Of a stretch of DNA of 64,000 nucleotides, positions 7,524-18,773 are shown piece by piece. Numbering within the stretch: the first letter of the stretch is position 1; each line of letters opens with the position of its first letter. The stretch is from Limnohabitans sp. Rim11 (GTDB taxonomy: Bacteria > Pseudomonadota > Gammaproteobacteria > Burkholderiales > Burkholderiaceae_C), in the NCBI RefSeq assembly GCF_001269365.1, contig NZ_CXOM01000004.1, forward strand, positions 186,001 through 250,000. Reading direction: 5' to 3'. The translations under genes were made by a program, and so were the position numbers. The notes under the pieces were generated by a model that ran no database searches, was not told the origin of the DNA, and was given only the letters and a program-made list of their open reading frames with translations.

Positions 7524-10500
7524 TTATTGAACCCACTTGCGAGCGTTTTGCCACAGTCTTAACCAAGGGCTGTGGCGAGACACATCACCCGTCGTATAAC
7601 TCATTTGAACATTCCTGAAAACGCGTTCAGGGTGCGGCATCATGGCGGTGAAACGACCATCTGCTGTAGTGACCGACGTTAAGCCGCCAAGACTGCCATT
7701 TGGATTGGCAGGATAAGTTTCGGTGGCTTGCCCCCAGTTGTCTACAAAGCGCATTGCAGCAAGCGCGCGTTCTGGATTACCGCGGTATTTGAAGTTGGCA
7801 AACCCTTCACCGTGCGCCACAGCAATCGGCATCCGACTACCTGCCATACCCTGCAGAAAAATACTGGGTGAATCAAGCACTTCAACCATCGACAAGCGGG
7901 CTTCAAATCGCGCGCTTTGATTGGTCGTGAATCTTGGCCAGTCTTGTGCACCCGGAATGATGTCGGCCAATTCAGCAAACATCTGACAGCCATTGCAGAC
8001 GCCCAAACCAAATGTATCTTGGCGTGCAAAGTAAGCTTTGAATTCATCAGACAATTTGGCATTGAAAGTAATGCTGCGTGCCCAACCAATACCAGCCCCC
8101 AAAGTGTCGCCATAGCTGAATCCACCACATGCGACCAAACCTTTAAAGTCTTGCAAACTGACTCGGCCCGTTTGCAAATCGGTCATGTGAACATCGTGCG
8201 ACTCAAATCCGGCTTCTGCAAAGGCATAAGCCATTTCCACATGCGAATTGACACCCTGCTCTCGCAAAATGGCAACCCGAGGCTTTGACAAATTGAGCCA
8301 AGGCGCTGCCACATTGTCCTCTGGGTTAAAACCAAGAGACACATGCAGTCCAGGATTGCCTGGCAAACCAACACCCGCGTGTTCAGAGTCTGCGCAAAGA
8401 GCGTTGTCGCGTTGCTGGCAAATTTTCCAACTCACGCTGTCCCAAACTTGATGCAGGTCTTCTAGTTTGGCTGCAAAAATTTCTTGCGTATCGCGCCAAA
8501 TACTGAGTTCACCCACGCCTTTGGCAATGACCGAATGAGCAGGTCTCACTTTGCCAATGACGTGACTGTGCTTGGACAAATGGTGCTCACGCAACACTTG
8601 CATGACTTCGGCGCGGTCTTGTGTAGCAACTTGAATGACCACCCCTAGCTCTTCATTGAACAAAGCTTTGAGTGTCAGTTCTTCGCGGCGCGCGCTAACT
8701 TGTTTTGCCCAGTTTTTGGCATCGCCGTATTCGGCGCGGCTGTCACTGATGCCATCACCTTCCGTGACCAGCAAGTCCACGTTGAGTGCCACACCCACTT
8801 GGCCAGCAAAACACATTTCGGCCACGGTACTGAACAAGCCACCATCAGATCGATCGTGGTAGGCCAGCACTTGTCCCTTGGCACGCAGTTCGTTGATAGC
8901 CTTGACCACATTGATCAAATTTTGCGGTGATTCAAGATCTGGGACAGCATCACCCGACTGGTTCAAGACTTGACCTAGGATGCTGCCACCCATGCGCTGT
9001 TGTCCATTGCTTAAGTCAATGAGAATCAAACTGCTGTCTTCTAGGCTGGCATTCAACTGAGGCGTGAGAGTGCCCCTGACATCGGACAAAGATGCAAAGG
9101 CACTGACGATCAAACTCACAGGCGAGGTCACTTTGTGTGAGCCCTTTGAATCGGTCCACTGCGTTTTCATGGACAAGCTGTCTTTGCCAACGGGAATTGA
9201 AATGCCTAAGGCCGGGCACAGTTCAAGGCCCACGGCTTTGACAGTTTCAAACAAGGCGGCATCTTCACCAGGCTCGCCACAAGCGGCCATCCAATTGGCA
9301 CTAAGCTTGACACGATCTAACTCAATGGGTGCCGCCAATAAATTGGTAATGGCTTCAGCAACTGCCATGCGGCCAGAAGCTGCCGCATCGACGCTGGCCA
9401 AAGGGGTTCGCTCGCCCATGCTCATGGCTTCACCTTGGAAGCCTTTGTAATCAGCCAGTGTCACTGCGCAATCGGCCACAGGAACCTGCCATGGCCCCAC
9501 CATCTGATCGCGGTGGGTTAAGCCGCCCACAGTGCGGTCGCCAATGGTAATTAAAAATCTCTTGGAGGCCACCGTGGGGTGGCTCAATACCTTGAGAGCA
9601 GCCTCTTGCAATTGAACCCCTGTCAGTTGGATGCTTTGCGTCTGGCGACGAACCGAAGTGACATCGCGGTGCATTTTGGGCGGCTTGCCCAACAGCACAT
9701 TCATGGGCATGTTGACGGGCTGTTGTTGATCTGCAGCCACTGCTTGATCATCGGCCAATACCAATTGACGTTCTTCGGTGGCGACACCAACAACGGCAAA
9801 GGGGCATCGCTCACGTTCACAAAAAGCTTTGAACCTTTCTAGTGATTCTGGGGCAATGGCCAACACGTAACGCTCTTGACTTTCGTTGGACCAGATTTCT
9901 TTGGGTGACAAACCAGATGCCTCTAAGGGCACAGAACGCAAATCAAAACGAGCACCACGGCCAGCGTCGTTGGTCAGTTCTGGAAAGGCATTGGACAAGC
10001 CGCCAGCGCCTACATCGTGAATGGCCAGAATAGGATTGTCTGTGCCCAGAATCCAACATTGGTTGATGACCTCTTGCGCGCGGCGTTCAATTTCTGGATT
10101 GCCACGCTGCACAGAATCGAAATCCAAATTGGCGGCATTCGTACCCGATGCCATTGAACTGGCTGCACTGCCGCCCATGCCAATCAGCATTCCCGGCCCA
10201 CCCAATTGAATCAGCAAAGTACCTGCAGGAAATTCAATTTTTTTAGTTTGGATGTCGTCAATCACACCAACGCCACCGGCAATCATGATGGGCTTGTGAT
10301 AGCCCCGAACTACGCCGTCAACGACCTGTTCGTACTCGCGAAAGTAACCCAACAAGTTGGGGCGACCAAACTCATTGTTAAATGCTGCGCCACCCAAGGG
10401 GCCTTCCGTCATGATTTGAAGTGGGCTGGCAATGTGTGCAGGTTTGCCGTGGGGCGCGTCCCACAATTTTGAAACAGTAAAACCCGTTAAGCCCGCTTTA

Positions 10501-11510
10501 GGCTTCGAGCCACGGCCTGTAGCGCCCTCGTCTCGGATTTCGCCACCGGCACCTGTAGATGCGCCAGGGAATGGTGAAATAGCTGTGGGATGGTTGTGGG
10601 TTTCAACCTTCATCAGCACGTGGTGTGTAGCGGTTTCTTTTTGGTAGGCGCCACCTTGCTTAGCTACAAAACGTTCAACCTCATGCCCCGCCATGATGGA
10701 GGCATTGTCCGAGTAAGCCACCACGGTGTGCTGAGGATTTTGCTGGTGCGTATGACGGATCATGCCAAACAAACTGTGGGCTTGGTCTTCGCCATCAATG
10801 GTGAATTTGGCATTGAAAATCTTGTGACGGCAATGTTCGCTGTTGGCCTGCGCAAACATCATCAATTCAACATCAGTCGGGTTACGGCCCAGATGTTGAA
10901 AGGACGACAACAAATAATCAATTTCATCTTCAGCCAAAGCCAAACCAAATTCTTGGTTGGCTTTGACCAAGGCGTCCCGCCCACCCTTCAGAACATCGAC
11001 GTGCAATAAAGCTTGCGCGTGCAATTCTTGCGTCAAGGCCACCGCGTCATTTCTGGTTGTCAAAATAGACTCGGTCATGCGATCGTGCAACAGGTCAGCC
11101 AACTGCAACTTAATTTCAGCGGATATCGCATTCAGTTTAGAAGCGCTTTTAAATTGCAAAACGTATTCAATCAGGCGCTCAATTCTGCGAACTGCCAGAC
11201 CGCAGTTGTGGGCGATGTCGGTCGCTTTGGAAGCCCAAGGGGATACCGTGCCTAAACGCGGCGAAACAATGACGTTCAGAACGTGATGGGCGCCGGGCAG
11301 CGAAACGGCAGGATCACCGTAAGTTAAAAGCTGTTGAAGGACCTCTGTTTGAGCCGATGAGATGGCCGTTTCGGAAGCCACCAAATGCACAAATCGGCCT
11401 TGAAGGCCTGAGATGTCTGGGCACAGTGCCTGCAACTGAGAAAGCAATTGTTGAGTTCGAAATGCGCTAAGGGCGTTGCCGCCTTCTAGGATGTGTGTAT
11501 GCAGGGTCAC
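7524..11510 (-). CDS. purL: Phosphoribosylformylglycinamidine synthase (FGAM synthase, large single-chain form)
   Basis: PurL carries out the fourth step of purine synthesis, converting FGAR, glutamine and ATP to FGAM. The 1328-residue length is that of the proteobacterial single-chain enzyme. In order it has an N-terminal PurS-like region, a linker, two synthetase halves ([19 protein letters not shown] near residue 230, [19 protein letters not shown] near 310) and a C-terminal class I glutamine amidotransferase with nucleophile cysteine in [11 protein letters not shown] and the [10 protein letters not shown] histidine segment. The start codon is GTG at 11508-11510 with AAGG 7 nt upstream. 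It is divergent from map and convergent with the PpiC gene. Confidence 0.97.
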   Translation of the reverse strand: MTLHTHILEGGNALSAFRTQQLLSQLQALCPDISGLQGRFVHLVASETAISSAQTEVLQQLLTYGDPAVSLPGAHHVLNVIVSPRLGTVSPWASKATDIAHNCGLAVRRIERLIEYVLQFKSASKLNAISAEIKLQLADLLHDRMTESILTTRNDAVALTQELHAQALLHVDVLKGGRDALVKANQEFGLALAEDEIDYLLSSFQHLGRNPTDVELMMFAQANSEHCRHKIFNAKFTIDGEDQAHSLFGMIRHTHQQNPQHTVVAYSDNASIMAGHEVERFVAKQGGAYQKETATHHVLMKVETHNHPTAISPFPGASTGAGGEIRDEGATGRGSKPKAGLTGFTVSKLWDAPHGKPAHIASPLQIMTEGPLGGAAFNNEFGRPNLLGYFREYEQVVDGVVRGYHKPIMIAGGVGVIDDIQTKKIEFPAGTLLIQLGGPGMLIGMGGSAASSMASGTNAANLDFDSVQRGNPEIERRAQEVINQCWILGTDNPILAIHDVGAGGLSNAFPELTNDAGRGARFDLRSVPLEASGLSPKEIWSNESQERYVLAIAPESLERFKAFCERERCPFAVVGVATEERQLVLADDQAVAADQQQPVNMPMNVLLGKPPKMHRDVTSVRRQTQSIQLTGVQLQEAALKVLSHPTVASKRFLITIGDRTVGGLTHRDQMVGPWQVPVADCAVTLADYKGFQGEAMSMGERTPLASVDAAASGRMAVAEAITNLLAAPIELDRVKLSANWMAACGEPGEDAALFETVKAVGLELCPALGISIPVGKDSLSMKTQWTDSKGSHKVTSPVSLIVSAFASLSDVRGTLTPQLNASLEDSSLILIDLSNGQQRMGGSILGQVLNQSGDAVPDLESPQNLINVVKAINELRAKGQVLAYHDRSDGGLFSTVAEMCFAGQVGVALNVDLLVTEGDGISDSRAEYGDAKNWAKQVSARREELTLKALFNEELGVVIQVATQDRAEVMQVLREHHLSKHSHVIGKVRPAHSVIAKGVGELSIWRDTQEIFAAKLEDLHQVWDSVSWKICQQRDNALCADSEHAGVGLPGNPGLHVSLGFNPEDNVAAPWLNLSKPRVAILREQGVNSHVEMAYAFAEAGFESHDVHMTDLQTGRVSLQDFKGLVACGGFSYGDTLGAGIGWARSITFNAKLSDEFKAYFARQDTFGLGVCNGCQMFAELADIIPGAQDWPRFTTNQSARFEARLSMVEVLDSPSIFLQGMAGSRMPIAVAHGEGFANFKYRGNPERALAAMRFVDNWGQATETYPANPNGSLGGLTSVTTADGRFTAMMPHPERVFRNVQMSYTTGDVSRHSPWLRLWQNARKWVQ

Positions 11511-11613
11511 TGTGTGGCCTTGGAGGCAAGTGGGAAAAAGATCTGAAATACCGCTGACTGGGGTATTTATCGTGCGCTTATTTTAACCGCCTGAAAGGGC
11601 AATTTATGCAAAA

Positions 11614-11634
11614 TCAGGCCTGAGATGGGATAAT
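11614..11634 (+). promoter_or_regulatory. Probable extended -10 promoter of map with adjoining palindrome
   Basis: TGGGATAAT at 11626-11634 matches the extended -10 pattern TGnTATAAT at all but one position. A 10-bp perfect palindrome, TCAGGCCTGA (11614-11623), lies just upstream and could be a binding site. The predicted start of transcription, about 7 nt after the -10 element, is near 11641, only 2 nt before the map ATG. Confidence 0.55.
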
Positions 11635-11642
11635 CCGCACCC

Positions 11643-12446
11643 ATGACAATCTCTATTAAAGACGCCCAAGGGGCAGCCGGAATGCGTGTGGCCGGTCGGC
11701 TCGCTTCCGAGGTTTTAGACTACCTGACACCTTTCGTTCAGCCCGGTGTCACCACCAATGAACTCGATAAATTGGCCCATGACTACATGGTCAATGTTCA
11801 GGGATGCGTGCCTGCTCCCCTGAATTATCAGCCGCCTGGTTACGCGCCCTATCCCAAATCAATTTGCACCTCCATCAACAATCAGGTGTGTCACGGCATT
11901 CCCAACGACAAAGCCCTCAAAAAGGGCGACATCGTCAACATTGACATCACGGTCATCAAAGATGGCTGGCACGGCGACACCAGCCGCATGTTCTATGTGG
12001 GTGAGGCTTCTATTGCCGCAAAACGCCTTTGCAGCGTCACTTACGAAGCCATGTGGCATGGGATAGCCCAGGTCAAACCAGGGGCTCGTTTGGGCGACAT
12101 TGGTTGGGCCATTCAAAAATTTGCTGAAAACTTAGGTTTCTCCATTGTTCGCGAATTTTGTGGCCACGGCATTGGCCAAGTTTTCCATGAAGAACCGCAG
12201 GTTTTGCATTATGGAAAGCCTGGCACGCTGGAAGAGCTCAAAGCCGGCATGACCTTCACCATCGAGCCCATGATCAACGCCGGCAAACGCGACATCAAAG
12301 AAATGGGCGATGGCTGGACCATCGTCACCAAAGACCGCTCACTCTCAGCGCAATGGGAACACACCATTTTGGTCACTGAAACAGGCTACGAAGTCTTGAC
12401 CTTGTCGGCAGGCAGCCCGCCCGTTCCAGATTTCATCAAGGGATAA
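11643..12446 (+). CDS. map: Methionine aminopeptidase, type I
   Basis: MetAP removes the initiator methionine from nascent proteins. The 267-residue product has the five metal ligands in order: the two aspartates in NIDITVIKDGWHGDTSRMF, the histidine in GHGIGQVFHEEP, and the glutamates in TFTIEPMIN and QWEHTILV. The substrate-pocket histidine in QVCHGIPND is also present. There is no good Shine-Dalgarno sequence in front of the ATG, and the likely -10 element is so close that the transcript may be leaderless. glnD follows after 4 nt, the same map-glnD pairing as in E. coli. Confidence 0.97.
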   Translation: MTISIKDAQGAAGMRVAGRLASEVLDYLTPFVQPGVTTNELDKLAHDYMVNVQGCVPAPLNYQPPGYAPYPKSICTSINNQVCHGIPNDKALKKGDIVNIDITVIKDGWHGDTSRMFYVGEASIAAKRLCSVTYEAMWHGIAQVKPGARLGDIGWAIQKFAENLGFSIVREFCGHGIGQVFHEEPQVLHYGKPGTLEELKAGMTFTIEPMINAGKRDIKEMGDGWTIVTKDRSLSAQWEHTILVTETGYEVLTLSAGSPPVPDFIKG

Positions 12447-12450
12447 AGCC

Positions 12451-15084
12451 ATGTCAGATGTGTCGGTATTGCGCGATAAATATCGGCAGGAAAAACAGGC
12501 GCTCTGGACACACATTGAATCCAGCAATGCCAGCGGTCGGGGTCTTAAAAGAACGCTGATTCGCTTGGCCCATTTGGCCGATGCCCTCTTGGTTCAGCTT
12601 TGGTCCAATGCGGGCTTTAATCAGGGTGAAGCCTTGATTGGGGTTGGCGGTTTTGGACGGGGTGAGTTGTTTCCTTCGTCTGATGTGGATGTGTTGGTTT
12701 TGCTACCCGATACAGCCAACACCGAAGAGTCTTCTGAACTCAAAGCCAAGTTGGAAATTTTCATTGGCAGCTGCTGGGACAGCGGTTTAGAAATTGGATC
12801 TAGCGTCCGAAATCTCAAAGACTGTTTGATTGAATCCGAAAAGGACATTACCGTTCAAACATCCTTGCTGGAGAGTCGATTCATTACGGGCAACCGAACG
12901 CTTTTCAAAAAATTCTGGCAAGGTTTCTGTGACGCGATGGATCCCTATGCATTTTTTGTGGCCAAAACCCTCGAGATGCAACAGCGACACAACAAGTTTG
13001 AAAATACGCCCTATTCGCTAGAACCCAATTGCAAAGAATCACCAGGCGGACTGCGTGACCTGCAAATCATTCTGTGGGTTTCAAAGGCTGCAGGTTTGGG
13101 CAGCAACTGGGATGACCTGGCAAAAAAAGGCTTGGCCACTCCGCTCGAAGTGAAGCAAATCAAACGCAATGAAGCCGTTTTGAGTTTGATTCGTGCGCGT
13201 CTTCATTTGTTGGCCAAGCGACGCGAAGATCGATTGGTGTTCGATTTGCAGCACGCCTTGGCCGAAAGCTTTGGCTACGAAGCCAAAAGCACGCCCGATG
13301 GCAAGCACAAGCAACGGGCCAGCGAAGTTCTAATGCGTCAGTATTACTGGGCCGCCAAAGCCGTCACACAGCTCAATCAAATCTTGTTATTGAACATTGA
13401 AGCGCACTTGCAAGCCGAGCGCGGTGACCTGCGCATTGAAGTTAGAAAAATCAATGAGCACTTCAATGACAAGAACGGCTTGATCGATGTGGCTCAAGAC
13501 GATCTGTATCAAAAACACCCCCACGCCATTTTGGAAACCTTCTTGCTCTATCAGCAAACGCAAGGTGTGAAGGGACTTTCAGCCAAGACCTTGCGCGCGC
13601 TCTACAACGTCCGCAATGTGATGGATGCCAATTTCAGGCGTGACCCAATCAACAGACAAACCTTTCTCAAAATCATGCAGGAGGGTGAAGGCATCACGCA
13701 TGCCCTGCGATTGATGAATCAGACCTCGGTGCTAGGTCGTTATTTGTGGGTCTTCAGAAACATTGTGGGCCAAATGCAGCACGACTTGTTTCACGTCTAC
13801 ACCGTAGATCAACACATCATGATGGTGCTGAGAAATGTGCGCCGTTTCTTCATTGCCGATCATGCACACGAGTACCCTTTCTGCTCGCAATTGGCGGCAG
13901 GCTGGGACAAGCCCTATGTGCTTTACATAGCAGCCTTGTTTCACGACATTGCCAAAGGCCGTGGCGGTGATCATTCGCAGTTGGGCATGCGGGAAGTCAA
14001 ATTGTTTTGCAAGCAACACAACATTCCTGCAGAAGACGCCAAACTCATTTCCTTCTTGGTGGGTGAACACCTGACCATGAGCCATGTGGCTCAAAAAGAA
14101 GATCTCAGTGACCCCGATGTCATTGCCGCCTTTGCCAAGCGCGTCGGCAACGAAAGACACCTGACAGCCTTGTATCTTTTAACTGTGGCCGACATCCGCG
14201 GCACCAGTCCCAAGGTGTGGAACGCCTGGAAAGGCAAGCTTCTGGAAGACCTGTACCGATACACCTTAAGGGTACTGGGCGGCAGAGCGCCAGATGCCAA
14301 TGCAGAGATTGAGGCCCGCAAACGCGACGCCCTGATCGAACTTGCGCTTCATTCCGAACCTCACGAGGGCCACAAAGCACTTTGGGAAACTCTGGATGTA
14401 GGCTATTTCATGCGGCACGATGCCAGCGAAATTGCGTGGCATGCGCGCCAGTTGTCACGCCATGTGAATAAAGTCAACGCAATTGATTTGGCCAACGGCG
14501 AGGCCAAAAGTATTGTCCGCGCCAGAATTTCACCCCTGGGCGAAGGCCTGCAAGTCTTGGTCTACACCGCCGACCAGACAGATTTGTTTGCGCGCATCTG
14601 CGGCTACTTTGACCAAGCCGGCTTCAGTATTTTGGACGCCAAAATTCATACCGCCAATAACGGTTATGCCTTGGACACTTTCCAAGTGGTCACGTCTCTT
14701 TTGCCCGAACACTACAGAGAATTGATGACCATGGTTGAGTCTGGCTTGAGTGCCACCATCAACAAAAAAGGTGAATTGCCGCCACCTACTAAAGGCCGAG
14801 TTTCGAGGCGCGTTAAAAATTTCCCTATCGCACCGCGTATCACCCTGCACCCTGACGAAAAAGCACAGAGTTGGTTGCTGGGTATCTCGGCCAGCGATCG
14901 CCTGGGATTGTTGTACAGCGTGGCGACTGTTTTGGCCAAACACAGCATCAGCTTAAAACTGGCAAAGATCAGCACCTTGGGCGAACGGGTTGAGGACACC
15001 TTCTTGATTGAAGGCTCTGCCCTTCAACACAACCGAGAGCAAATTGAAATCGAAACAGAACTCCTGCAAGTCTTGCAGGCTTAG
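12451..15084 (+). CDS. glnD: [Protein-PII] uridylyltransferase / uridylyl-removing enzyme
   Basis: GlnD senses glutamine and modifies or demodifies PII proteins, so it sits at the top of nitrogen control. The 877-residue product has the full domain order: nucleotidyltransferase with GVGGFGRGELFPSSDVDVLV (about residues 66-85), a GlnD-specific helical region, an HD hydrolase domain with ALFHDIAKGRGGDHSQLG (about residue 500), and two C-terminal ACT domains, the second beginning near LLGISASDRLGLLYSVATVL. All catalytic motifs look intact. It is very likely cotranscribed with map. Its stop is separated from the convergent ygiQ stop by a single base. Confidence 0.97.
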   Translation: MSDVSVLRDKYRQEKQALWTHIESSNASGRGLKRTLIRLAHLADALLVQLWSNAGFNQGEALIGVGGFGRGELFPSSDVDVLVLLPDTANTEESSELKAKLEIFIGSCWDSGLEIGSSVRNLKDCLIESEKDITVQTSLLESRFITGNRTLFKKFWQGFCDAMDPYAFFVAKTLEMQQRHNKFENTPYSLEPNCKESPGGLRDLQIILWVSKAAGLGSNWDDLAKKGLATPLEVKQIKRNEAVLSLIRARLHLLAKRREDRLVFDLQHALAESFGYEAKSTPDGKHKQRASEVLMRQYYWAAKAVTQLNQILLLNIEAHLQAERGDLRIEVRKINEHFNDKNGLIDVAQDDLYQKHPHAILETFLLYQQTQGVKGLSAKTLRALYNVRNVMDANFRRDPINRQTFLKIMQEGEGITHALRLMNQTSVLGRYLWVFRNIVGQMQHDLFHVYTVDQHIMMVLRNVRRFFIADHAHEYPFCSQLAAGWDKPYVLYIAALFHDIAKGRGGDHSQLGMREVKLFCKQHNIPAEDAKLISFLVGEHLTMSHVAQKEDLSDPDVIAAFAKRVGNERHLTALYLLTVADIRGTSPKVWNAWKGKLLEDLYRYTLRVLGGRAPDANAEIEARKRDALIELALHSEPHEGHKALWETLDVGYFMRHDASEIAWHARQLSRHVNKVNAIDLANGEAKSIVRARISPLGEGLQVLVYTADQTDLFARICGYFDQAGFSILDAKIHTANNGYALDTFQVVTSLLPEHYRELMTMVESGLSATINKKGELPPPTKGRVSRRVKNFPIAPRITLHPDEKAQSWLLGISASDRLGLLYSVATVLAKHSISLKLAKISTLGERVEDTFLIEGSALQHNREQIEIETELLQVLQA

Positions 15085-15085
15085 T

Positions 15086-17401
15086 TCACGATTTCTTTCT
15101 GGGCGGCAATCCCGTGTGTTGCGTCAAGATTTGACCTGGCCGTGGCGACTTTGACTTAGTGACACTGGGTGTGCTGTTTTTGCGACGTGCACTTTGATAA
15201 TCATCTGAGAGTGGCTGCCAAGTTGGAATCAGATGGTGCTTGCCGTTGCCAATTAAGTCCGACCTGCCCATGGCCTTCAGGGCCTCGCGCAACAATGGCC
15301 AATGCTTGGCATCGTGATAGCGCAAAAACGCTTTGTGCAAACGACGACGTTTCTCCCCCTTCACTACATCCACTTTTTCGCTGTCACGGCTGATCTTGCG
15401 AAGCGGATTTTTGGTGGTGTGGTACATGGCCGTCGCTGAGGCCATTGGGCTGGGGTAAAAGGTTTGAACCTGATCGGCACGGAAACCATTTTTCTTGAGC
15501 CAAATGGCCAAATTCATCATGTCTTCATCACTGGTGCCTGGATGGGCAGCAATGAAGTAAGGGACTAAGAATTGTTTTTTTCCAGCTTCTGCACTGAACT
15601 TGTCGAACATGCTTTTGAACTTGTCGTAAGTTCCAATGCCGGGCTTCATCATCTTGCTTAAAGGGCCAGACTCTGTGTGTTCAGGCGCAATTTTAAGATA
15701 GCCACCCACATGGTGCGTCACCAACTCTTTGACATATTCGGGGCTTTGAACGGCCAAGTCATAACGAAGTCCAGAGCCAATCAAGATTTTTTTGATGCCC
15801 TTGAGGCTTCTGGCCTTTCGGTACATTTGAATGAGCGGACCGTGATCGGTGGTCAGGTTGCTGCAAATGCCCGGGAAAACACAACTGGGTTTGCGGCATG
15901 CTGATTCAATTTCTGGGCTCTTGCATCCCAGTCTGTACATGTTGGCCGTGGGGCCACCCAAGTCTGAAATAACGCCGGTAAAGCCTTTGACTTTGTCGCG
16001 AATGTCTTCAATTTCACGAAGCACAGAGGCTTCGCTGCGGCTTTGAATAATGCGGCCTTCATGCTCTGTGATGGAGCAAAAAGTGCAGCCCCCAAAACAA
16101 CCGCGCATGATGTTGACCGAAAAGCGAATCATCTCCCAAGCAGGAATTTTGGTGGCGCCGTCGTGCGAGCCTTTTTCGTCGGCATAACTGGGATGCGGAC
16201 TGCGTGCGTAGGGCAAGTCGAACACAGCATCCATTTCGGCTGTGGTCAAAGGAATGGGCGGCGGCGTCATCCACACATCGCGCGCTGTGTGCCCTTCGCC
16301 ATGCGCTTGAACCAAGCACCTGGCATTGCCAGGATTGGTTTCTAGATGCAATACACGATTGGCGTGCGCATAAAGAACCGGATCGCTTTTGACTTGTTCA
16401 AAACTAGGCAAACGAATCACGCTTTTGTCGCGCGGGGGCACTTTGTGAGTGCCCTTGCCACGCAGAGATGGCATGTGAGAACTAGGCACAAATTGCAAGG
16501 CTTGAAAGGCCGGCTGCTGCACCTTGACTGAGCTGCTGGCATTTTGAAGATCTGCCACAGATTGGGCTTCGTCTTCTCGCGCACAAGTGGCGCCGTTTTC
16601 TCGTGCCTGCTCAGAAATCATCAGGTACGGATTGACGTGGGCCTCAACATGACCAGGCGTATCCACCGTGGTCGAATCGATTTCAAACCACCCTTCTGGT
16701 GTTTGTCGGCGAACAAATGCAGTGCCTCGCACATCAACGATGTCATGAACCGGTACGCGCGCTGCCAAGCGATGCGCAATTTCAACTATGGCGCGTTCTG
16801 CATTGCCATAAAGCAAAAGGTCGCACTTGCTGTCGACCACAACGGAACGTCTAACCTTGTCAGACCAATAATCGTAGTGCGCAATGCGCCTTAAAGAACC
16901 TTCAATGCCGCCCAAGATAATGGGTACATCGGGATAGGCTTCACGGCAACGCTGGCTATACACAATGGCTGCCCGATCGGGACGTTTGCCACCGACATCG
17001 CCAGGTGTGTAGGCATCGTCTGAGCGAATTTTGCGATCAGCCGTGTAACGATTGATCATCGAATCCATGTTGCCGGCAGTCACACCCCAAAACAAATTGG
17101 GCTTGCCCAAAACTTTGAAAGGATCGGCACTTTGCCAATCGGGCTGGGCAATGATGCCAACCCTGAAACCTTGCGCTTCCAACATGCGACCAATGACGGC
17201 CATGCCAAAGCTGGGATGGTCCACGTAGGCATCGCCAGTGACCAAAATGATGTCGCAGCTGTCCCAGCCCAATTGCGCCATCTCGGCTTGGCTCATTGGC
17301 AAGAAAGGAGCCGTTCCAAAGCGTGACGCCCAGAACTTTTTGTAACTGTTCAGGGGTTTTGCTTCACGCGGGAAAAAAGAGACGTCTACAAAGGCGTTCA
17401 T
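15086..17401 (-). CDS. ygiQ: YgiQ family radical SAM protein
   Basis: This is a large radical SAM protein of the UPF0313/YgiQ family whose reaction is still not established. The 771-residue product has an N-terminal region (YgiQ-N) containing [17 protein letters not shown], a central radical SAM core with the [4Fe-4S] cysteines in [16 protein letters not shown] (CxxxCxxC), and a C-terminal family-specific part including [16 protein letters not shown] and [17 protein letters not shown]. The tail after about residue 730 is basic and low in complexity. The ATG is at 17399-17401; no strong ribosome binding site is seen. It is transcribed alone, back to back with the chromate transporter pair. Confidence 0.92.
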   Translation of the reverse strand: MNAFVDVSFFPREAKPLNSYKKFWASRFGTAPFLPMSQAEMAQLGWDSCDIILVTGDAYVDHPSFGMAVIGRMLEAQGFRVGIIAQPDWQSADPFKVLGKPNLFWGVTAGNMDSMINRYTADRKIRSDDAYTPGDVGGKRPDRAAIVYSQRCREAYPDVPIILGGIEGSLRRIAHYDYWSDKVRRSVVVDSKCDLLLYGNAERAIVEIAHRLAARVPVHDIVDVRGTAFVRRQTPEGWFEIDSTTVDTPGHVEAHVNPYLMISEQARENGATCAREDEAQSVADLQNASSSVKVQQPAFQALQFVPSSHMPSLRGKGTHKVPPRDKSVIRLPSFEQVKSDPVLYAHANRVLHLETNPGNARCLVQAHGEGHTARDVWMTPPPIPLTTAEMDAVFDLPYARSPHPSYADEKGSHDGATKIPAWEMIRFSVNIMRGCFGGCTFCSITEHEGRIIQSRSEASVLREIEDIRDKVKGFTGVISDLGGPTANMYRLGCKSPEIESACRKPSCVFPGICSNLTTDHGPLIQMYRKARSLKGIKKILIGSGLRYDLAVQSPEYVKELVTHHVGGYLKIAPEHTESGPLSKMMKPGIGTYDKFKSMFDKFSAEAGKKQFLVPYFIAAHPGTSDEDMMNLAIWLKKNGFRADQVQTFYPSPMASATAMYHTTKNPLRKISRDSEKVDVVKGEKRRRLHKAFLRYHDAKHWPLLREALKAMGRSDLIGNGKHHLIPTWQPLSDDYQSARRKNSTPSVTKSKSPRPGQILTQHTGLPPRKKS

Positions 17402-17511
17402 GGGTCACAAGTCGGAGGGATGGCGTAGTTTAGTGGCTCAGACGCTTCCACGAGCATGAAAGGTCTTTATGAACCCATAAAATTGCATGACTTTGACCTT
17501 GATTGAACAAC

Positions 17512-18156
17512 ATGACCGCGGATTCCGATCAACTTAAACAGCCAGAATCAAAAATGGCCTTGTTTATTGGCTTTACATTGCTGGCACTGCAAGGTGTTGG
17601 TGGTGTCCTGGCCGTCGCTCAACAAGAGCTTGTGGAAAGACGCAGATGGATGACCAAGTCGCAATTCGTCGAAGAATGGTCTATCGCTCAAATCATGCCC
17701 GGCCCCAACATCGTGAATTTGGCGCTGATGTTTGGTCGCCGACACTTTGGCCTGTCTGGCGCATTGGTCGCTGTAGCCGGACTCCTGATAGCGCCCTTAA
17801 CCGTGGTCTTGCTTTTGGCTATTTTGTTCGGGGGTGTGTCAGACAACCCGATGGCCCAAGGCGCGCTCAAAGGCATGGGGGCTGTGTCAGCCGGCTTGAT
17901 CATTGCCACAGGCTTTAAACTGGGTAGCACCTTGAATGAAAATCCGGTCGGATTGCGCATGGCCTGGCTGATCAGCTTCGCCGCTTTTGTGGGTGTCGGA
18001 TTGCTACGACTGCCGCTAGCCTGGGTCCTTTTCGGTCTTGGAATTTTGGCTTGCTGGCTAGCTCACAGGGCGCTTGCAGTGATTGCGGCTCAAACTCCAT
18101 CGAATGCCAATGCCAATGCCAATGCCAATGCCAACACCGACAAGGCAGAGTCATGA
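17512..18156 (+). CDS. chrA: Chromate transporter, short-chain CHR protein (N-terminal half type)
   Basis: This is a membrane protein of the CHR superfamily, whose characterised members export chromate. The 214-residue product carries one CHR domain with the signature GVGGVLAVAQQELVERRRW and the PGPNIVNLALMFG motif, and about six hydrophobic segments. I start it at the ATG 17512; an in-frame TTG at 17503 is the only alternative. It overlaps the second CHR gene by 4 nt (ATGA). Such tandem short-chain pairs work as heteromeric halves of a full ChrA in characterised bacteria. The C-terminal tail is unusual: a run of Asn-Ala dipeptides encoded by a perfect hexanucleotide repeat. True substrate (chromate, sulfate or another anion) is not determined by the sequence. 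Confidence 0.88.
   Translation: MTADSDQLKQPESKMALFIGFTLLALQGVGGVLAVAQQELVERRRWMTKSQFVEEWSIAQIMPGPNIVNLALMFGRRHFGLSGALVAVAGLLIAPLTVVLLLAILFGGVSDNPMAQGALKGMGAVSAGLIIATGFKLGSTLNENPVGLRMAWLISFAAFVGVGLLRLPLAWVLFGLGILACWLAHRALAVIAAQTPSNANANANANANTDKAES
18103..18132 (+). repeat. Hexanucleotide microsatellite (AATGCC)x5 in the chrA tail
   Basis: Five perfect copies of AATGCC, followed by one imperfect copy AACACC, encode five Asn-Ala dipeptides and then Asn-Thr near the C-terminus of the first CHR protein. Since the unit is 6 bp, copy-number change by slippage keeps the frame and only changes tail length. Confidence 0.95.
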
Positions 18157-18755
18157 ACGAAATCATTTCAATGACGCCATTCGATTGGTTTGATTTATTT
18201 CTGCACTACGCAGCTTTGTCCTTGCTCTCTATGGGAGGCGCCATTACAACGGCCCCGGAAATGCATCGTTATTTGGTCGATGAAAAACATTGGCTTTCAG
18301 ACGCTTCTTTTTCGTCTTCGATCGCTTTGGCGCAATCTGCACCGGGCCCTAATGTGCTGTTTGTCGCTTTGATGGGATGGAACATTGGCCTTAATGCTGG
18401 CGGCGGACTGTCTGCTGGCATGAGTGCTTGGCCAATGGGCTTTCTTGGCATTGGCATCACCATGGCAGGCATCATGCTGCCTTCCTCTTTTTTGACCTAC
18501 ACCGCCACCAAATGGGCTCATGAAAATAGAAATTTAATTTCTGTTCGGTCTTTTAAATCTGGCATGGCACCCATTGTGATTGGCCTGTTGGTTGCCACAG
18601 GCTGGTTACTCACAGCGGCCCACAACAACATGGCCAAAGATTGGAAACTGTGGCTTTTAACGGCCGTGGCCTTTGGCCTGATGCTCAAAACACGCATCCA
18701 TATTCTTTGGCTAATTGGAGGCGGCGGCGCTGCAGGCGCACTAGGTTTAATCTAG
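18153..18755 (+). CDS. chrA: Chromate transporter, short-chain CHR protein (C-terminal half type)
   Basis: This is the second short-chain CHR protein, 200 residues. It has SMGGAITTAPEMHRYLV and the APGPNVLFVALMGWNIG motif, matching the second domain of long-chain ChrA, and a hydrophobic profile of about five to six membrane segments. The start is the ATG at 18153-18155, which overlaps the TGA of the first half; a longer frame back to 18051 would run inside the first gene. Overlap with its partner suggests translational coupling and stoichiometric assembly of a two-subunit exporter. It converges on rlmB with an 18-nt gap, where a weak TAGGCT/AGCCTA hairpin (18764-18781) has no clear T-run. Confidence 0.88.
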   Translation: MNEIISMTPFDWFDLFLHYAALSLLSMGGAITTAPEMHRYLVDEKHWLSDASFSSSIALAQSAPGPNVLFVALMGWNIGLNAGGGLSAGMSAWPMGFLGIGITMAGIMLPSSFLTYTATKWAHENRNLISVRSFKSGMAPIVIGLLVATGWLLTAAHNNMAKDWKLWLLTAVAFGLMLKTRIHILWLIGGGGAAGALGLI

Positions 18756-18773
18756 GCTTGCTCTAGGCTTGAG

